A DNA stretch of 64,000 bases from Halomonas denitrificans (GTDB lineage: Bacteria; Pseudomonadota; Gammaproteobacteria; Pseudomonadales; Halomonadaceae), in contig NZ_PYVX01000001.1 in the NCBI RefSeq assembly GCF_003056305.1, forward strand, positions 744,001-808,000, given 5' to 3'. Position numbers and translations under genes: made by a program. The number at the start of each line of letters is the position of its first letter. Positions within the stretch are counted from its first letter, which is position 1. Of this stretch, positions 32,218 to 41,087 are shown piece by piece. Under the pieces are notes generated by a model. The model had not been told where the DNA came from. It did no database searches and saw only the letters and a program-made list of their open reading frames with translations.

Positions 32218-35200
32218 TCAGGCGTTGCCGCGCGGCGCGGCGTCGTCCGTCTCTGCGGACGTGTCGTCGTCCCGCTGCGGCGTGCGCTGCAACCGGGCGG
32301 AGACCGCGGCGATCATCGCGTAGAAGGTCGGCACGAAGAGGCTGCCGAGGATCGCCACCGAGGCCATGCCGATCGCCACCGTGGTGCCGATATGGTGGCT
32401 GCTGGTGTCGCTCGCCCCGGTGGCGAGCATCAGCGGCAGGGTGCCGAAGATGAACGCCAGGGAGGTCATGACGATCGGCCGGAAGCGCAGCTCCGCCGCC
32501 GTGATCGCCGCCTCGCGGATCGACTTGCCCATCTCCCGGCGCTGCAGCTCGGCGAACTCGACAATAAGGATCGCGTTCTTGGCCGCCAGGCCCACCACCA
32601 CCAGGATGCCGATCTGCACGTAGACGCTGGTGTCCAGGCCGCGCAGGAAGATGCCGCCGATCCCGCCCAAGAGGGCGAAGGGCGTGGCGGTCAGCACCGC
32701 CAGCGGCAGCGACCAGCTTTCGTACTGGGCGGCGAGGATCAGGAATACCATCAGCAGGCCGAAGACGATGGCCAGCGTCGCCGCGCTGCCCGCCTGGCTC
32801 TCCTGGTAGGCGGTTCCGGTCCAGCCCATGCCCCAGCCGTCGCCGAGCTCTTCCGCGACGATCTCCTCCATGGCGGCGAGTGCCTCTCCCGAGCTGTAGC
32901 CCGGCGCCGGGCCGCCCTGGAACTGGGCGCCGGTGTAGACGCCGAAGCGGGTCACCACCGCCGGTGCGGTCTGGCGTTCGAGGGTCACGAACTCGGAGAG
33001 CGGGATGCGCTCGCCGTTGCCGCCGCGCACGAAGACGTTGGCGACATCCGAGGGCGTCTTGCGGAACTCCTCCTGGTTCTGCAGATAGACCTGGAAGTTG
33101 CGGTTCTGATAGCTGAAGAAGTTGACGAAGCCGTTGCCGAAGGTATTGGACAGGGTGGCATTCAGGTCGGTCAGGCTGACCCCGTAGCTCAACGCCTTCT
33201 GCTGGTCGATCTCGGCGCGGAAGGACGGCACGTTGACGTTGAAGGTGGTGAACACCTGCTTCAGCGCCGGATGCTCGCCGGCCGCCTGCATCACCTTGAG
33301 CGACGCCTGGAAGAGCTCCTGGGGCGAGGCGCCCTCGAAGGACTGCAGGTAGCCGGTGAAGCCACCGGTGGTCGAGAGCCCCATGATCGGCGGCATGTTG
33401 AAGGCCATGGCCGAGCCGCCCTCGATCTGGGCGCCGAGCTGCATGATGCGACCGATCAGGTCGGTGGCAGTCAGCTCGCGCTCCGCCCAGGGGTCCATGG
33501 TCACGAACATGATCCCGCGGGCCGTGTTCACCGAGCTCGACAGGATGTCGTAGCCGGCCACCGCCGAGGAGAAGCGCACCCCCGGGATCTCCTCGATGGC
33601 CGCGCTGAGCTCACCCATGTACTCCCGGGTCCGCGACAGCGAGGCGGAGTCCGGCAGCTGCACGGCGGTGAGCACGATCCCCTGGTCGGTCTCCGGCACC
33701 AGGGTCGAGGGCGTGGCCTGATAGAGCCACCAGGAGCCGCCCATTACCAGGCCGGTCAGCAGCAGCGCCAGCCCCCAGAAGCGCACCAGCTTCTTGACCA
33801 CCCACATGTAGACCGCGGTGATGCCCGCGAACAGGCGATCGAACAGGCGCAGCGGCGTGCGCAGCGCGCGGCTCAGGGTCGTCTCCCGGCGGTGCAGGTC
33901 GTGCTTGATGAAGATCGCCGAGAGCGCCGGGGTGAAGGTCAGCGCCATCAGCGCCGAGAAGCCCACCGAGATGGCGATGGTCAGCGCGAACTGCTGGTAG
34001 ATCTGCCCGGTGAAGCCGCCCAGGAAAGCCACCGGAACGAACACCGCCGCCATGATCAGCGAGGTGGCGATGACCGGCCCGCCAACCTCCTTCATGGCCT
34101 GGATCGTCGCCTGACGTACGGTGATCTCCTCGTCCTCGCCGAGCACCCGCTCGACGTTCTCCACCACCAGGATGGCGTCGTCCACCACGATGCCGATGGA
34201 GAGCACCAGGGCGAACAGCGTCAGCAGGTTGATGGTGAAGCCGAAGGCGTAGAAGCCAGCGAAGGTGGCCAGCACCGAGACCGGCACCACCGACATGGCG
34301 ATCACCGTGAAGCGCCAGTTCTGCAGGAAGATGAACAGGATGACGCCGACGATCAGGAAGGCCTCGATGAAGGTGTGGAAGACCGTCTCCACGGAGGCGT
34401 CGATGAACTGGGTGGTGTCGTAGGGCACCACATATTCGAGCCCCGGCGGGAAGCGGTCCCCCAGTTCCGCCATCACGTCCTCGACTGCCTTGGCGGTCTC
34501 CAGGGCGTTGGCGCCGGGCTGCTGGTTGATGATGATCGGCGCCATGGTGCCGCCGTTGAGCCGGGCCTCCACACCGTAGAACGAGGCGCCAAGCTCGATA
34601 CGCGCCACGTCGGCCAGGCGCAGCGCCGAGCCGTCCGGGTTGGTACGCAGGAAGATCTCGCGGAAGTCGTCAGCGCTGGAAAGGCGCCCCCCGGCGGTGA
34701 TGGTGTAGGTGAAGGCGCGCGGCTGTGACTGCGGCGTGGCGGCCAGGCTGCCCGCCGGCACCTCGGTGTTCTGGGCGCGAATGGCCGCGGCGACCTCGGT
34801 GGGCGTCAGGTCGTACTGCGCCAGCCGGTCCGGATCCATCCATACGCGCATGGCGAACTCGCCGCCACCCAGCACCTCGGCGTCGCCGACCCCCGGCACC
34901 TGGCGCAGCTCGTCCAGGACGTTGAGGGTGGCGTAGTTCTGCAGGTAGATGCGGTCGTAGTCCTCGTCCGGCGAGGTCAGCGCCACCAGCATCAGGATCG
35001 AGCTGGAGCTCAGTTCCACCGTCACGCCCTGGGCCTGCACCGCCTCGGGTAGCTGCGACAGCGCGCCCTGTACCCGGTTGTTGACGTTGATGGTGTTGAT
35101 GTCGCCGTCGGTGCCGATATTGAAGGCCACCTGCAGCTGCATCGAGCCGTTGTCGGCGCTGGTCGAGGTCATGTAGAGCATGTCCTCGACGCCGTTGATG

Positions 35201-35409
35201 GCTTCCGCGAGGGGTGCCGCCACGGTCTGCGCCATGGTCTCGGCGTCGGCCCCGGGGAAGGTGGCGTTGACCGAGACCGTGGGCGGCACCACGCTCGGGT
35301 ACTGCTCGATGGGCAGCACCCGCATGCTCATCAGCCCGATCAGCGTCAGGATGATCGCCAGCACCGTCGCGAAGATCGGGCGCTTGATGAAGAAATTGGA
35401 GAAGTTCAT
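32218..35409 (-). CDS. RND multidrug efflux transporter (HAE1 family)
   Basis: Inner-membrane proton-driven pump of a tripartite system. The 1063-residue protein begins MNFSNFFIKRPIFATVLAII, has twelve membrane helices with two large periplasmic loops, and the TM4 proton-relay acidic pair in GIVVDDAILVVENVER. The N-terminal and central parts match AcrB/MexB. Its ATG overlaps the adaptor stop (ATGA). Substrates are probably varied hydrophobic compounds; which ones cannot be told. It is the last gene of tolC-adaptor-RND, ended by a strong terminator. Confidence 0.96.
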   Translation of the reverse strand: MNFSNFFIKRPIFATVLAIILTLIGLMSMRVLPIEQYPSVVPPTVSVNATFPGADAETMAQTVAAPLAEAINGVEDMLYMTSTSADNGSMQLQVAFNIGTDGDINTINVNNRVQGALSQLPEAVQAQGVTVELSSSSILMLVALTSPDEDYDRIYLQNYATLNVLDELRQVPGVGDAEVLGGGEFAMRVWMDPDRLAQYDLTPTEVAAAIRAQNTEVPAGSLAATPQSQPRAFTYTITAGGRLSSADDFREIFLRTNPDGSALRLADVARIELGASFYGVEARLNGGTMAPIIINQQPGANALETAKAVEDVMAELGDRFPPGLEYVVPYDTTQFIDASVETVFHTFIEAFLIVGVILFIFLQNWRFTVIAMSVVPVSVLATFAGFYAFGFTINLLTLFALVLSIGIVVDDAILVVENVERVLGEDEEITVRQATIQAMKEVGGPVIATSLIMAAVFVPVAFLGGFTGQIYQQFALTIAISVGFSALMALTFTPALSAIFIKHDLHRRETTLSRALRTPLRLFDRLFAGITAVYMWVVKKLVRFWGLALLLTGLVMGGSWWLYQATPSTLVPETDQGIVLTAVQLPDSASLSRTREYMGELSAAIEEIPGVRFSSAVAGYDILSSSVNTARGIMFVTMDPWAERELTATDLIGRIMQLGAQIEGGSAMAFNMPPIMGLSTTGGFTGYLQSFEGASPQELFQASLKVMQAAGEHPALKQVFTTFNVNVPSFRAEIDQQKALSYGVSLTDLNATLSNTFGNGFVNFFSYQNRNFQVYLQNQEEFRKTPSDVANVFVRGGNGERIPLSEFVTLERQTAPAVVTRFGVYTGAQFQGGPAPGYSSGEALAAMEEIVAEELGDGWGMGWTGTAYQESQAGSAATLAIVFGLLMVFLILAAQYESWSLPLAVLTATPFALLGGIGGIFLRGLDTSVYVQIGILVVVGLAAKNAILIVEFAELQRREMGKSIREAAITAAELRFRPIVMTSLAFIFGTLPLMLATGASDTSSHHIGTTVAIGMASVAILGSLFVPTFYAMIAAVSARLQRTPQRDDDTSAETDDAAPRGNA

Positions 35410-36659
35410 GGGCCGGCGTCTCCCTCAGCGTCGGCCGTGGGCATGGCGCTCGCCTCTGCGCCCTGCTCACCCTGCTCAGCGGCCTCCTCGGCGGGCTTTC
35501 CCGAGTTCTGCCCGATGCCTTCGAAGGGCTGCGGCGCGATGGTCGTGCCGGGCTGCAGGCCGGCAGGGTCGCCCACCACTACCCGCTCGCCGGGCTCGAC
35601 GCCGCTGCGCAGGATCTGCCAGGGGCCGGCGATCTCGCCGAGCTGCACGGTGCGCGCCCGGGCCTTGTTCTCCTCGTCGAGCACGAAGACCTGGGGGCCC
35701 ATGAGGCCCTGGGTCAGCGCGATCTCAGGCACCGCCATCACGTCGAAGCGCTTCATGCCCTCGAGGTGCACGCGGACGAACTGGCCGGGCAGCACCCGGG
35801 CATCGGGATTGGCGAAGGTCGCGGTGGCCTGCACGGTGCTGGTGGCCTCGTCGACTCGCGAGCCGAGGAAGTCCAGGTGTCCCTCGAGGCGCTCGCCCGC
35901 GCCGTCGACGCCTCCCGGCAGGTCGAGCCAGGCGGTGATCGCATCGATGGGCTGGTCGCGCAGCTGCTGACGCAGCGCGAAGGCGTCTTCCTGGGGCAGC
36001 TGGAAGCGAACCTCCAGCGGGTCCAGCGGCGTGATGGTGGCGAGCTGGGTGCCCGGCTGCACTAGGTTGCCCAGGTTGACCTCGCTCAGCCCGATCATGC
36101 CGGCCACCGGCGCGGTCACGTCGGCATAGCCGAGGTCGATGCGCGCGCTGGCCAGCGCCGCCTCGGCCTGGGAGACCGAGGCGCGCGCCACGTTCAGGTC
36201 GGCCTGGGCCTGGTCGACCTGCTGGCGGCTCACCGAGTTCTGGCTGAGCAGCTGCTGGAAGCGGGCGGCATCGCGCTGGGCGCGGGCGAGCTCGGCGCGG
36301 GCGCTCTCGAGGTCGGCCTCGCGCTGGGCCACGGCGGACTCGTAGAGGTCCGGCTCGATGGAGTAGAGGCTCTCGCCCTCCTCCACCATATCGCCCGGCT
36401 CGAAGTGGCGCTCCTCGAGGAAGCCGGTGACGCGGGCCACCAGGGTGACCTCGTCGTCGCTGCGCAGCTTGGCGGGGTAAGACTTGGCGAGCGGCAGGTC
36501 CTGGCGGGCCATCTCCATGACCGGCTTGGGCGTCGGGGGCGCGTCACTCTGGCCGGACGCCTGCTGCTCGGGAGTCTCTTGCTGGCCGCAGGCGGCGAGT
36601 ACGAGGCCCGCGGCCAGGGCCACCAGGCCGCCCCGGCCTCGTTTGATGAAGGTTGTCAT
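35406..36659 (-). CDS. RND efflux periplasmic adaptor (AcrA/MexA-like lipoprotein)
   Basis: A 417-residue membrane fusion protein with a signal peptide and lipobox LAAC (Cys about 24). It shows the split lipoyl domain (VTGFLEERHFEPGDMVEEG, and VTAPVAGMIGLSEVNLG), a helical hairpin (about 105-165), a beta-barrel and a membrane-proximal domain. It links the RND pump to TolC. The acidic C-terminal tail is Glu/Ala-rich. An operator-like palindrome lies between a -35 and -10 pair in front of it. Confidence 0.95.
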   Translation of the reverse strand: MTTFIKRGRGGLVALAAGLVLAACGQQETPEQQASGQSDAPPTPKPVMEMARQDLPLAKSYPAKLRSDDEVTLVARVTGFLEERHFEPGDMVEEGESLYSIEPDLYESAVAQREADLESARAELARAQRDAARFQQLLSQNSVSRQQVDQAQADLNVARASVSQAEAALASARIDLGYADVTAPVAGMIGLSEVNLGNLVQPGTQLATITPLDPLEVRFQLPQEDAFALRQQLRDQPIDAITAWLDLPGGVDGAGERLEGHLDFLGSRVDEATSTVQATATFANPDARVLPGQFVRVHLEGMKRFDVMAVPEIALTQGLMGPQVFVLDEENKARARTVQLGEIAGPWQILRSGVEPGERVVVGDPAGLQPGTTIAPQPFEGIGQNSGKPAEEAAEQGEQGAEASAMPTADAEGDAGP

Positions 36660-36695
36660 GGGTGCTTTCCATTAGGCGCGTCGGAGGGGGAATGA

Positions 36696-36725
36696 ATTTT
36701 ACATTCATCCATGAATGTTTGTAAA
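36696..36725 (-). promoter_or_regulatory. Promoter and embedded operator of the efflux adaptor gene
   Basis: On the minus strand TTTACA (36725-36720) and TAAAAT (36701-36696) are 18 bases apart. The spacer and -10 hold the perfect palindrome ACATTCAT-CC-ATGAATGT (36701-36718), of the AcrR/TtgR operator type, so a bound TetR repressor would block RNA polymerase. Confidence 0.8.
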
Positions 36726-36742
36726 TTTTCCGGGAGCGATCG

Positions 36743-38185
36743 CTACTCCTCGAGACGCGGCGGCGCCCCGATCTCCATGACCGCATCCCGCGATCCGGCC
36801 GTCTCGGGCAGCGTGAAGGAGACGCTGCCGCCGTCCAGCCAGGCGTTCACCTCCTCGACCGCCGGCACGTCCAGGGTCCCCGACTGCTGGCGCAGGGTCA
36901 GCAGGTCGATCACGTAGTCGTAGCGGGCGCTGGCATGCTCGGCGACGGCGTTGTAGAGGTTCTGCTCGGCGTTGAGCACGTCGACGATGTTACGGGTGCC
37001 CACCTCGTAGCCGGCGCGGGTCGCGTCCAGCGCGCTCTGGTTGGAGACGATCGCCTGGGCGCGCGCCTCCACGGTGGAGACGTCGTTGCTGACCTGGGTA
37101 TAGAAGGAGCGCACCTGCTGGACGGTGTCGCGACGCTGGGACTCGAAGTCGTACTGGCTGGCCTCCAGCAGGTAGGTGTTCTGGCGGATGCTGGCCGAGG
37201 TGCGCCCGCCGGTGTAGAGCGGCAGGTTGACCCCGACGCCCACCTGGCTGGCCGAGGTGTGGCCCTCGATCGCGTCCCGATCGTCGTCGGCGTAGTTGTA
37301 GCTGGCGAAGGCGTTGACCGTCGGCAGGCGATCCGCGCGGGCGATATCGACTCCGCTGCGCGAGACCTCGACCCCGGCCTGGCTGGCCAGCACCCGTGGG
37401 TTGTTCTCCATGGCCAGCGCCACCCAGTGGTCGCGATCGCTCGGGGTGGGCGGCGCGATGGGAATCTCCTCGCCCAGCGAGTCGATGCTGGCGTAGCGCT
37501 GGCCGGTCAGCCGCTCCAGGGCCTCGAAGCTGACCTGCAGGTTGCTCTGCGCGGTGATGCGCTCGGCCCGCGCCTGGTCGAAGGCCGCCTGGGCCTCCTC
37601 CACCTCGGTGATGGCGATCAGCCCCACCTCGAACTGCTCCCGGGCCTGCTCCAGCTGGCGGCCGATCGCCCGCTCCTGGGCGCGCCGCGCCTCGAGCACC
37701 TCATAGGCGCGCAGGATCTCGAAGTAGGCCGTGGAGACATCGATCAGCACCTGCTGCTCGGTGGCGGCCAGCCGGTAGAGCTGCTGGTCGATCTCGCGCT
37801 CGGCCCGGTCGACCTCCCGCGCGTTGCGGGCATCGAAGAGCGCCTGGGTCGCCTCCAGGGTCAGGCTGGCGCCGTTGTAGTCATCGTCGCCGGCCGGCTG
37901 GAACCCGCTAGTCTGGCTCTCGTACTGGCGGTTGTGCGTCAGGTTGCCCGAGACGTCGACCTGGGGCAGCAGGTCGCCCTGCTGGACGTCCCGCCCCGCC
38001 TCGACGCCGCTCGTCTGGGCTCGGGCCGAGGCCAGCTCGGCGTTGTTCTGCATGGCATCGCGGGCGATGGTCAGGAGGTCCGCGGCCTGCACCGGGGTGG
38101 CGCAGGCCGCGGCCACCAGAGCCGGCAGCAGCGCACGGCGGGCGAGCCGCGTGCCGGTGCAGCGAAGGGAACGGGGACGCATCAT
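36743..38185 (-). CDS. tolC: TolC-family outer membrane channel protein
   Basis: A 480-residue outer-membrane tunnel protein. The start at 38185 yields a signal peptide (MMRPRSLRCTGTRLARR, then a hydrophobic core and ATPVQAA cleavage region); a longer frame to 38320 has no such signal. The mature part shows two TolC repeats with the periplasmic helices and the RVLASQAGVEV-type segments. It lacks a lipobox, so it is a TolC-type, not an OprM lipoprotein type, channel. It precedes the adaptor and pump genes, with its own operator-like site upstream, and may also serve the type I exporter at 1.8-4.9 kb. Confidence 0.93.
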   Translation of the reverse strand: MMRPRSLRCTGTRLARRALLPALVAAACATPVQAADLLTIARDAMQNNAELASARAQTSGVEAGRDVQQGDLLPQVDVSGNLTHNRQYESQTSGFQPAGDDDYNGASLTLEATQALFDARNAREVDRAEREIDQQLYRLAATEQQVLIDVSTAYFEILRAYEVLEARRAQERAIGRQLEQAREQFEVGLIAITEVEEAQAAFDQARAERITAQSNLQVSFEALERLTGQRYASIDSLGEEIPIAPPTPSDRDHWVALAMENNPRVLASQAGVEVSRSGVDIARADRLPTVNAFASYNYADDDRDAIEGHTSASQVGVGVNLPLYTGGRTSASIRQNTYLLEASQYDFESQRRDTVQQVRSFYTQVSNDVSTVEARAQAIVSNQSALDATRAGYEVGTRNIVDVLNAEQNLYNAVAEHASARYDYVIDLLTLRQQSGTLDVPAVEEVNAWLDGGSVSFTLPETAGSRDAVMEIGAPPRLEE

Positions 38186-38215
38186 CGGTAGATCCTCGGT
38201 GTCGTGATGAAGATA

Positions 38216-38240
38216 TTTACATACATTGTCGCATGTTTGT
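38216..38240 (-). promoter_or_regulatory. Third AcrR/TtgR-like operator, upstream of tolC
   Basis: TTTACATACATTG followed by GCATGTTTGT is an imperfect palindrome of the same type as those at 30608 and 36701. A TAAATA -10-like hexamer for tolC overlaps it. The match is weaker than the other two. Confidence 0.55.
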
Positions 38241-38412
38241 TGATCGAGTCCACCGTCCTCGCCTACGACCAAGGAAACTGGCCGCGGGACGGTGCCGTCC
38301 GCTATGCTGCCTTGCAGCAAACGCCATCGGCGGGGCCACCGGGCCGGCCTCCCCCGCTGGCCGGCCGCGACGCGGTCGACACCCTCTCAGGCCCCGCTCA
38401 GGAAGCCCGCCC

Positions 38413-39312
38413 ATGGACGCCCTGGAACTCGTCAAGGTGAACACGCTGGAGGTCGCCGTGCGGATCTGGCACCCCGAGGCGCCCCGCACCCTGATCGCCT
38501 GGCACGGCCTGGCCCGCCACGGCGGCGACTTCGCCGACTTCGCCCGGGAGCTCGGACCCGAGTGGCGGGTCCTGGCCCCCGACACCCCGGGGCGCGGCCT
38601 CTCGAGCTGGTCGTCCACGCCATCCTGCCACTACGTATATGCCCATTACATGACCATAGCAGCCGCGGTCATGGATCATTTCGGCCTCGAGCGCGTGCCC
38701 TGGGTCGGCACCTCCATGGGCGGCCTGCTGGGCATGCTGCTGGCCGCCGAGCCGGAGAGCGCGGCACGCATCGAACGGCTGGTGCTCAACGACGTGGGCC
38801 CCGAGCTCGCGCCCGAGGGCCTGGCGGAGCTGGCCAGCTACTTCGGCGTACCCCATCGCTTCCTCCACTTCAGCGAGCTCGAGGCCGAGCTCAGGCGCCA
38901 CTACACCGGCTTCGGCATCGCCGGGGACGACGCCTGGCGCCGCCTGGCGCTGGGCAGCGCCCGCCGGCTGCCCGACGGCAGCTGGACCTACCACTTCGAT
39001 CCACGCATCGCCGAGCAATTCGTCCATGACACGCCCCGCGACACCTGGGCCGACTGGGCCGCGATCCGCTGCCCGCTGATGGTCGTGCGCGGCCGGCACT
39101 CGCCGCTGCTCAAGGCCGAGAGCGTGACGCGCATGGCCGAGGCGCAGCCCGGGCTCGTCAGCCACGAGGTGCCGGGCTGCGGGCACGCGCCGATGCTCGA
39201 TCGCCGCGACCAGGTCGCGCCCATCGCCGCCTTCCTGGCCTCCTCGCCCGCTGCCGCCGCGACGGCGCGCTTTTCCTGGTGGCAGCGCCTGCTGGCGCGC
39301 CTGGGGCGCTAG
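38413..39312 (+). CDS. Alpha/beta-hydrolase
   Basis: A 299-residue alpha/beta-hydrolase. The oxyanion region is WHGLARHGGD, the nucleophile is Ser101 in GTSMGG, the acid is likely the Asp in the DVG/RGRHSPLL region, and the catalytic His lies in GCGHAPML. The group includes esterases, haloperoxidase-like enzymes and ring-cleavage product hydrolases; the substrate is unknown. The ATG at 38413 is selected since the upstream frame (to 38233) crosses the tolC operator and is not family-like. Confidence 0.86.
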   Translation: MDALELVKVNTLEVAVRIWHPEAPRTLIAWHGLARHGGDFADFARELGPEWRVLAPDTPGRGLSSWSSTPSCHYVYAHYMTIAAAVMDHFGLERVPWVGTSMGGLLGMLLAAEPESAARIERLVLNDVGPELAPEGLAELASYFGVPHRFLHFSELEAELRRHYTGFGIAGDDAWRRLALGSARRLPDGSWTYHFDPRIAEQFVHDTPRDTWADWAAIRCPLMVVRGRHSPLLKAESVTRMAEAQPGLVSHEVPGCGHAPMLDRRDQVAPIAAFLASSPAAAATARFSWWQRLLARLGR

Positions 39313-39337
39313 CCTCGCGGCGCCGAACTCCACGCCG

Positions 39338-40891
39338 CTAGAGCAGCCAGTCGACGGGCAGCAGCGAGATCAGCGAGACCACGAAGCGCCGCAGCGGCCC
39401 CGAATTGGGCTCCACGTCGTGGCGAATCACCTGGCCGTCGCGACGCTCCAGCCAGTAGAGATCGCCCTCGGCGTCCAGGCGCACCTCGTAGGCGTTCTGC
39501 GGCACCCCCTTGTCGAAGGCGGCATCGATGCGCTGGGCGAGCTCCGGGTCCTCGATGATGAACCCAAGCTCGGTGTTCAGGTTGGCCGAGCGCGGGTCGA
39601 AGTTGAACGACCCCACGAAGACGCGCTCGCCGTCCACGGAGAAGGTCTTGGCGTGCAGGCTCGCACCTGAGCTGCCGAACGGCCCCGCGCTCAGGTTGCG
39701 CCCCTGGTGCTGGGCGCCGCGCCTAAGCTCCCAGAGCTCGACCCCCGCCTCGAGCAGCGCCTTGCGCCGCTTGGCGTAGCCGGCATGCACGGCGGCCACG
39801 TCGGTGGCCTCCAGAGCGTTGGTCAGCACCTCGACCTCGACCCCGTCGCGCTCCAGGTCGCTAAAGGCCTGGGTGCCGGCCTTGGCCGGCACGAAGTAGG
39901 GAGAGACCAGGGCGACGGTGCGCTCGGCGTCGTCGAAGATCAGTGTGAGGTCATGGCTCAGCAGCCCCTGCCCGCTCGCCTCGCCGAGCCCCTTGGCCGG
40001 GTCGTCGCTGAGCATGCGCACCGGCGCCCAGGTCAGGCCGAGGTCGTTGGCCAGCAGCTTCTGCACGAGCGCCGTCTGGCTCACGGCCGTCAGGTAGGCA
40101 TCCGCCTCGGGGTCGCGCATGGCCTCGGCCACCGCCTGCTCGAGCCGGACCCGCCCCTCCGGCCCGACGCTCGGGAGGATGCTCGAGGCGGGATAGGAGG
40201 AGCCGCTGCTCCAGTAGCGGTCGAAATCGCGCGAGACGTCGTCGACCACCTCGCCGACGGCCAGCACGTCCAGGTCCGAGAAGGTCACGTCCCCCGTGGC
40301 GCCGAAGTACTCGTCGCCGATGTTGCGCCCGCCGATGACCGAGACCTGGTTGTCGGCGGTGAAGGACTTGTTGTGCATCCGCCGGTTGGCTCGGGAGAAG
40401 TCGGTCAGGTAGCCGATCCACTTGGGCGTGCGCACCACGAAGGGGTTGAACAGCCGCACCTGGATGTTGGGGTGGCTGGCGAGGGCGGCGAGCTCCTCAT
40501 CGATCCCCCCGGTGCCGCTGTCGTCGAGCAGCAGGCGCACCCGCACGCCGCGGTCCGCGGCCTCGAGCAGGGCCTCGAAGAGCAGCAGGCCGGTGGTGTC
40601 GGGGTGCCAGATGTAGTACTGGACGTCCAGGGTGCGCTCGGCGGCATGCGCCATCACCATGCGCGCCGCGAAGGCGTCGACGGGCTTGTCCAGCGGATAG
40701 ATGCCGCTCAGGCCGGGGTGGGCGTCGACCGCGGGCGCCAGGGCCTCGCCCAGCGAGGTGTCGCGACTCTGCGCCTCGTCCAGCGCCGAGGATTCGAGCC
40801 GTCCCTCCAGATCCGGCAGGGAACAGCCGCCGAGCAGCGCCAGCAGGCCCAGCCACAGGAGGACGCGGGCCAAGGGGTGTGGTGAGGTCAT
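39338..40891 (-). CDS. Phospholipase D-family lipoprotein (ClsC/YmdC-like)
   Basis: A 517-residue protein with a signal peptide and lipobox LGGC (Cys23). Two HKD motifs are intact: MHNKSFTADNQVSVIGGRN and LHAKTFSVDGERVFVGSFN, each with its His, Lys and Asp. This is the layout of ClsC-type cardiolipin synthases, which join two phospholipids, or of related phosphodiesterases. Lipid anchoring would put the active site in the periplasm. No YmdB-like partner is adjacent. It converges with the hydrolase gene. Confidence 0.87.
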   Translation of the reverse strand: MTSPHPLARVLLWLGLLALLGGCSLPDLEGRLESSALDEAQSRDTSLGEALAPAVDAHPGLSGIYPLDKPVDAFAARMVMAHAAERTLDVQYYIWHPDTTGLLLFEALLEAADRGVRVRLLLDDSGTGGIDEELAALASHPNIQVRLFNPFVVRTPKWIGYLTDFSRANRRMHNKSFTADNQVSVIGGRNIGDEYFGATGDVTFSDLDVLAVGEVVDDVSRDFDRYWSSGSSYPASSILPSVGPEGRVRLEQAVAEAMRDPEADAYLTAVSQTALVQKLLANDLGLTWAPVRMLSDDPAKGLGEASGQGLLSHDLTLIFDDAERTVALVSPYFVPAKAGTQAFSDLERDGVEVEVLTNALEATDVAAVHAGYAKRRKALLEAGVELWELRRGAQHQGRNLSAGPFGSSGASLHAKTFSVDGERVFVGSFNFDPRSANLNTELGFIIEDPELAQRIDAAFDKGVPQNAYEVRLDAEGDLYWLERRDGQVIRHDVEPNSGPLRRFVVSLISLLPVDWLL

Positions 40892-41087
40892 CGTGTCGAT
40901 CCTGTCAGCCGGTGGAAATCATGCGAGCGACCATAATGGTAGTTGATCGACGCCTCATGGACCCGCTCGCCGCGCCGTCGTCACCGCGTGGAGGGCCGGC
41001 GACCGAGCAAAACACGGGTTAAGCTAATATAACACCTCACGGCCTGATACCATCGGAGACCATGACTCGCTCCAACGCCCCGCTGCC

